Source of the DNA: Oligoflexia bacterium
GTDB lineage: Bacteria > Bdellovibrionota > UBA1018
Direction of reading: 5' to 3'
Assembly: GCA_903928955.1 (NCBI GenBank)
Contig: CAIYTD010000337.1
Span: 1-15,551 of the forward strand
DNA length: 15,551 bases
Translations under genes and position numbers: made by a program
Shown here: positions 14,346 through 15,551 of the stretch, piece after piece
How positions within the stretch are numbered: position 1 is the first letter of the stretch
Layout: each line of letters opens with the position of its first letter
The notes under the pieces: model-generated
Told to the model about the DNA's origin: nothing
What the model saw: the letters and a program-made list of their open reading frames with translations, nothing else
Databases searched by the model: none

Positions 14346-14374
14346 TTGTCCTAGGCTAATCGTGGTACTGTACT
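14346..14374 (+). promoter_or_regulatory. Possible sigma70 promoter ahead of ftsA
   Basis: In the 80-base gap between ftsQ and ftsA, TTGTCC (14346-14351) and TGTACT (14369-14374) stand 17 bases apart, each matching four of six consensus bases. A transcript would begin about 14381, just before the ftsA ribosome-binding site GGGAGAG (14384-14390), which is six bases from the ATG. The gap also holds a small hairpin with arms AGGC and GCCT around six T (14330-14343), extendable by CAAG/CTTG. It has no T tract after it, so it is not a convincing terminator. Confidence 0.3.
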
Positions 14375-14396
14375 AGTCCCACCGGGAGAGTTTTTG

Positions 14397-15551
14397 ATGT
14401 CCAAAAAAGATTTTGTAGTTGGATTAGATATTGGAACAACGAAGATTTGCTGCATTGTAGGCGAAATTGTTGATAGAGGTTCTCATCCAATGATTGATAT
14501 TGTTGGTATCGGTACAGCTCCTTCTACAGGATTAAGAAAGGGCGTTGTTATAAATATCGATACAACGGTGGAAAGTATTACAAAAGCTGTTGAAGAAGCT
14601 GAATTAATGGCTGGCGCTGAGATTTCAACAGTTTATGCTGGAATTGCTGGTGGACATATTAAGTCTTTCAATTCAACGGGAATCGTTGCAGTGAAAGATA
14701 GAGAGATCACTGAGCAAGATGTTCAGCGAGTCATCGATGCAGCCAAAGCTGTTGCCATTCCATTAGATAGGGAGACTATTCATATTATTCCTCAAGAGTA
14801 TATGATTAATGATCAGGGGGGGATTCGTGACCCAATTGGTATGAGTGGTGTGCGGTTAGAAGCTAAAGTTCATATTGTTACGGGCGCAGTTTCTTCAGCT
14901 CAAAATATAATAAAATGTGCAAATAAAGCTGGACTCAATGTAGCTGAAATATGTTTAGAGCCAATCGCTTCAAGTGAAGCTGTCTTGTGTCAGGATGAAA
15001 AAGAGCTTGGAGTTGTTTTGGTTGATATCGGTGGTGGCACGAGTGATATCGCGATTTTTAAGGATGGTGCCATTGTTTATACAGGTGTTCTCGCTATTGG
15101 TGGTCATCATGTTACTAATGATATTGCAGTAGGATTGCGTACTCCACAGAGTGAAGCAGAAAAACTTAAAATTCGTCACGGATGTGCTTTGACTTCTATG
15201 GTCAAGGCAGATGAGACAATAGAGGTAGCAGGAGTAGGTGGAAGAAAGGCTCGTGTTTTATCTAGACGCCTGCTAGCTGAAATTATTGAACCTCGTGTTG
15301 AAGAAATCTTTTCCCTAATTCAACGAGAAGTGATGAAATCAGGGTATCAGGATTTGCTTTCAGCTGGTGTTGTCATTACTGGTGGAGCTACTTTATTGGA
15401 AGGAATGCCAGAATTGGCTGAATTTGTTTTTGAAATGCCAGTGAAGCGAGGATTGCCGCAAAATATTGGAGGATTGAGGGATGTAGTGAATTCTCCAAAA
15501 TTTGCAACAGGAGTCGGTCTTTTAAAATATGGGGCTAAGAATATGGAGAAA
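14397..15551 (+). CDS. ftsA: Cell division protein FtsA (actin-like), 3' end beyond the window
   Basis: Actin-like ATPase that tethers FtsZ polymers to the membrane and recruits the divisome. The window holds 385 codons from ATG 14397 with no stop, so only the last part, including the membrane-targeting amphipathic helix, is missing. Motifs of the actin fold: phosphate-1 GLDIGTTK (9-16), phosphate-2 VDIGGGTSDIAIF (209-221) and adenosine motif VVITGGATLLEGM (325-337). The FtsA-specific 1C domain lies between, about 85-165 (VYAGIAGGHIKSFNSTGIV and following). RGLPQNIGGLRD and FATGVGLL (351-376) are typical of the family. A good ribosome-binding site GGGAGAG (14384-14390) supports the start. FtsZ would be expected next, outside the window. 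Confidence 0.97.
   Translation, partial: MSKKDFVVGLDIGTTKICCIVGEIVDRGSHPMIDIVGIGTAPSTGLRKGVVINIDTTVESITKAVEEAELMAGAEISTVYAGIAGGHIKSFNSTGIVAVKDREITEQDVQRVIDAAKAVAIPLDRETIHIIPQEYMINDQGGIRDPIGMSGVRLEAKVHIVTGAVSSAQNIIKCANKAGLNVAEICLEPIASSEAVLCQDEKELGVVLVDIGGGTSDIAIFKDGAIVYTGVLAIGGHHVTNDIAVGLRTPQSEAEKLKIRHGCALTSMVKADETIEVAGVGGRKARVLSRRLLAEIIEPRVEEIFSLIQREVMKSGYQDLLSAGVVITGGATLLEGMPELAEFVFEMPVKRGLPQNIGGLRDVVNSPKFATGVGLLKYGAKNMEK

Noticed and set aside
14328..14357. Direct repeat CTAGGCT (14328-14334 and 14351-14357) between ftsQ and ftsA as an operator
   Set aside because: Only seven bases, two copies, no symmetry shared with other gaps in the window; chance is likely.
14970..15179. Minus-strand open frame of 69 codons inside ftsA
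   Set aside because: It lies fully antisense to well-conserved FtsA sequence, has no recognisable protein and no signals of its own.
1..15551. CRISPR arrays, tRNA or rRNA genes, long repeats, riboswitches
   Set aside because: None recognised; nearly all of the window is protein-coding with short gaps.

Overview
The window is an AT-rich (roughly 40% GC by eye) stretch of the division and cell wall (dcw) gene cluster of a Gram-negative bacterium. MurE carries the DNPR motif of meso-diaminopimelate-adding enzymes. The FtsI protein ends in a PASTA domain, and FtsQ and FtsA are present. The M16 peptidase pair has signal-peptide-like N-termini, as expected for a cell with a periplasm. The sequence flavour of MraY, MurD, FtsA and the PASTA-tailed FtsI recalls the former Deltaproteobacteria (Desulfo-, Myxo- or Bdellovibrio-like lineages). 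That placement is an inference from memory and cannot be fixed to a genus.

Layout, left to right on the + strand: 3' part of ftsI (runs in from the left edge), murE, mraY, murD, ftsW, murG; then a minus-strand PIG-V-type GT-C glycosyltransferase gene; then + strand murC and murB; then two minus-strand M16 peptidase genes; then + strand ftsQ and the 5' part of ftsA (runs off the right edge). Genes in each block are packed tightly, with start/stop overlaps at ftsW/murG, murC/murB and between the two M16 genes. No intergenic gap reaches 300 bases; the longest, 8269-8375 (107 bp), lies between divergent genes.

Function: MurB and MurC make and extend UDP-MurNAc with L-Ala, MurD adds D-Glu and MurE adds meso-DAP. 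MraY moves the precursor to undecaprenyl phosphate, MurG adds GlcNAc to form lipid II, and FtsW with FtsI polymerises and crosslinks septal peptidoglycan. FtsQ and FtsA belong to the division machine that directs this. Two usual members are missing from their usual places: murF (between murE and mraY) and ddl (between murB and ftsQ).

The most notable points are: (1) murB is broken by a one-base frame change at a run of seven G, and the conserved C-terminal tail is intact in the -1 frame; (2) the two antisense M16 proteins are complementary halves, one with the zinc site and the other with the Arg/Tyr substrate-binding pair, predicting an obligate heterodimer; (3) an antisense PIG-V-like glycosyltransferase gene is embedded in the cluster and its 3' end overlaps that of murG.
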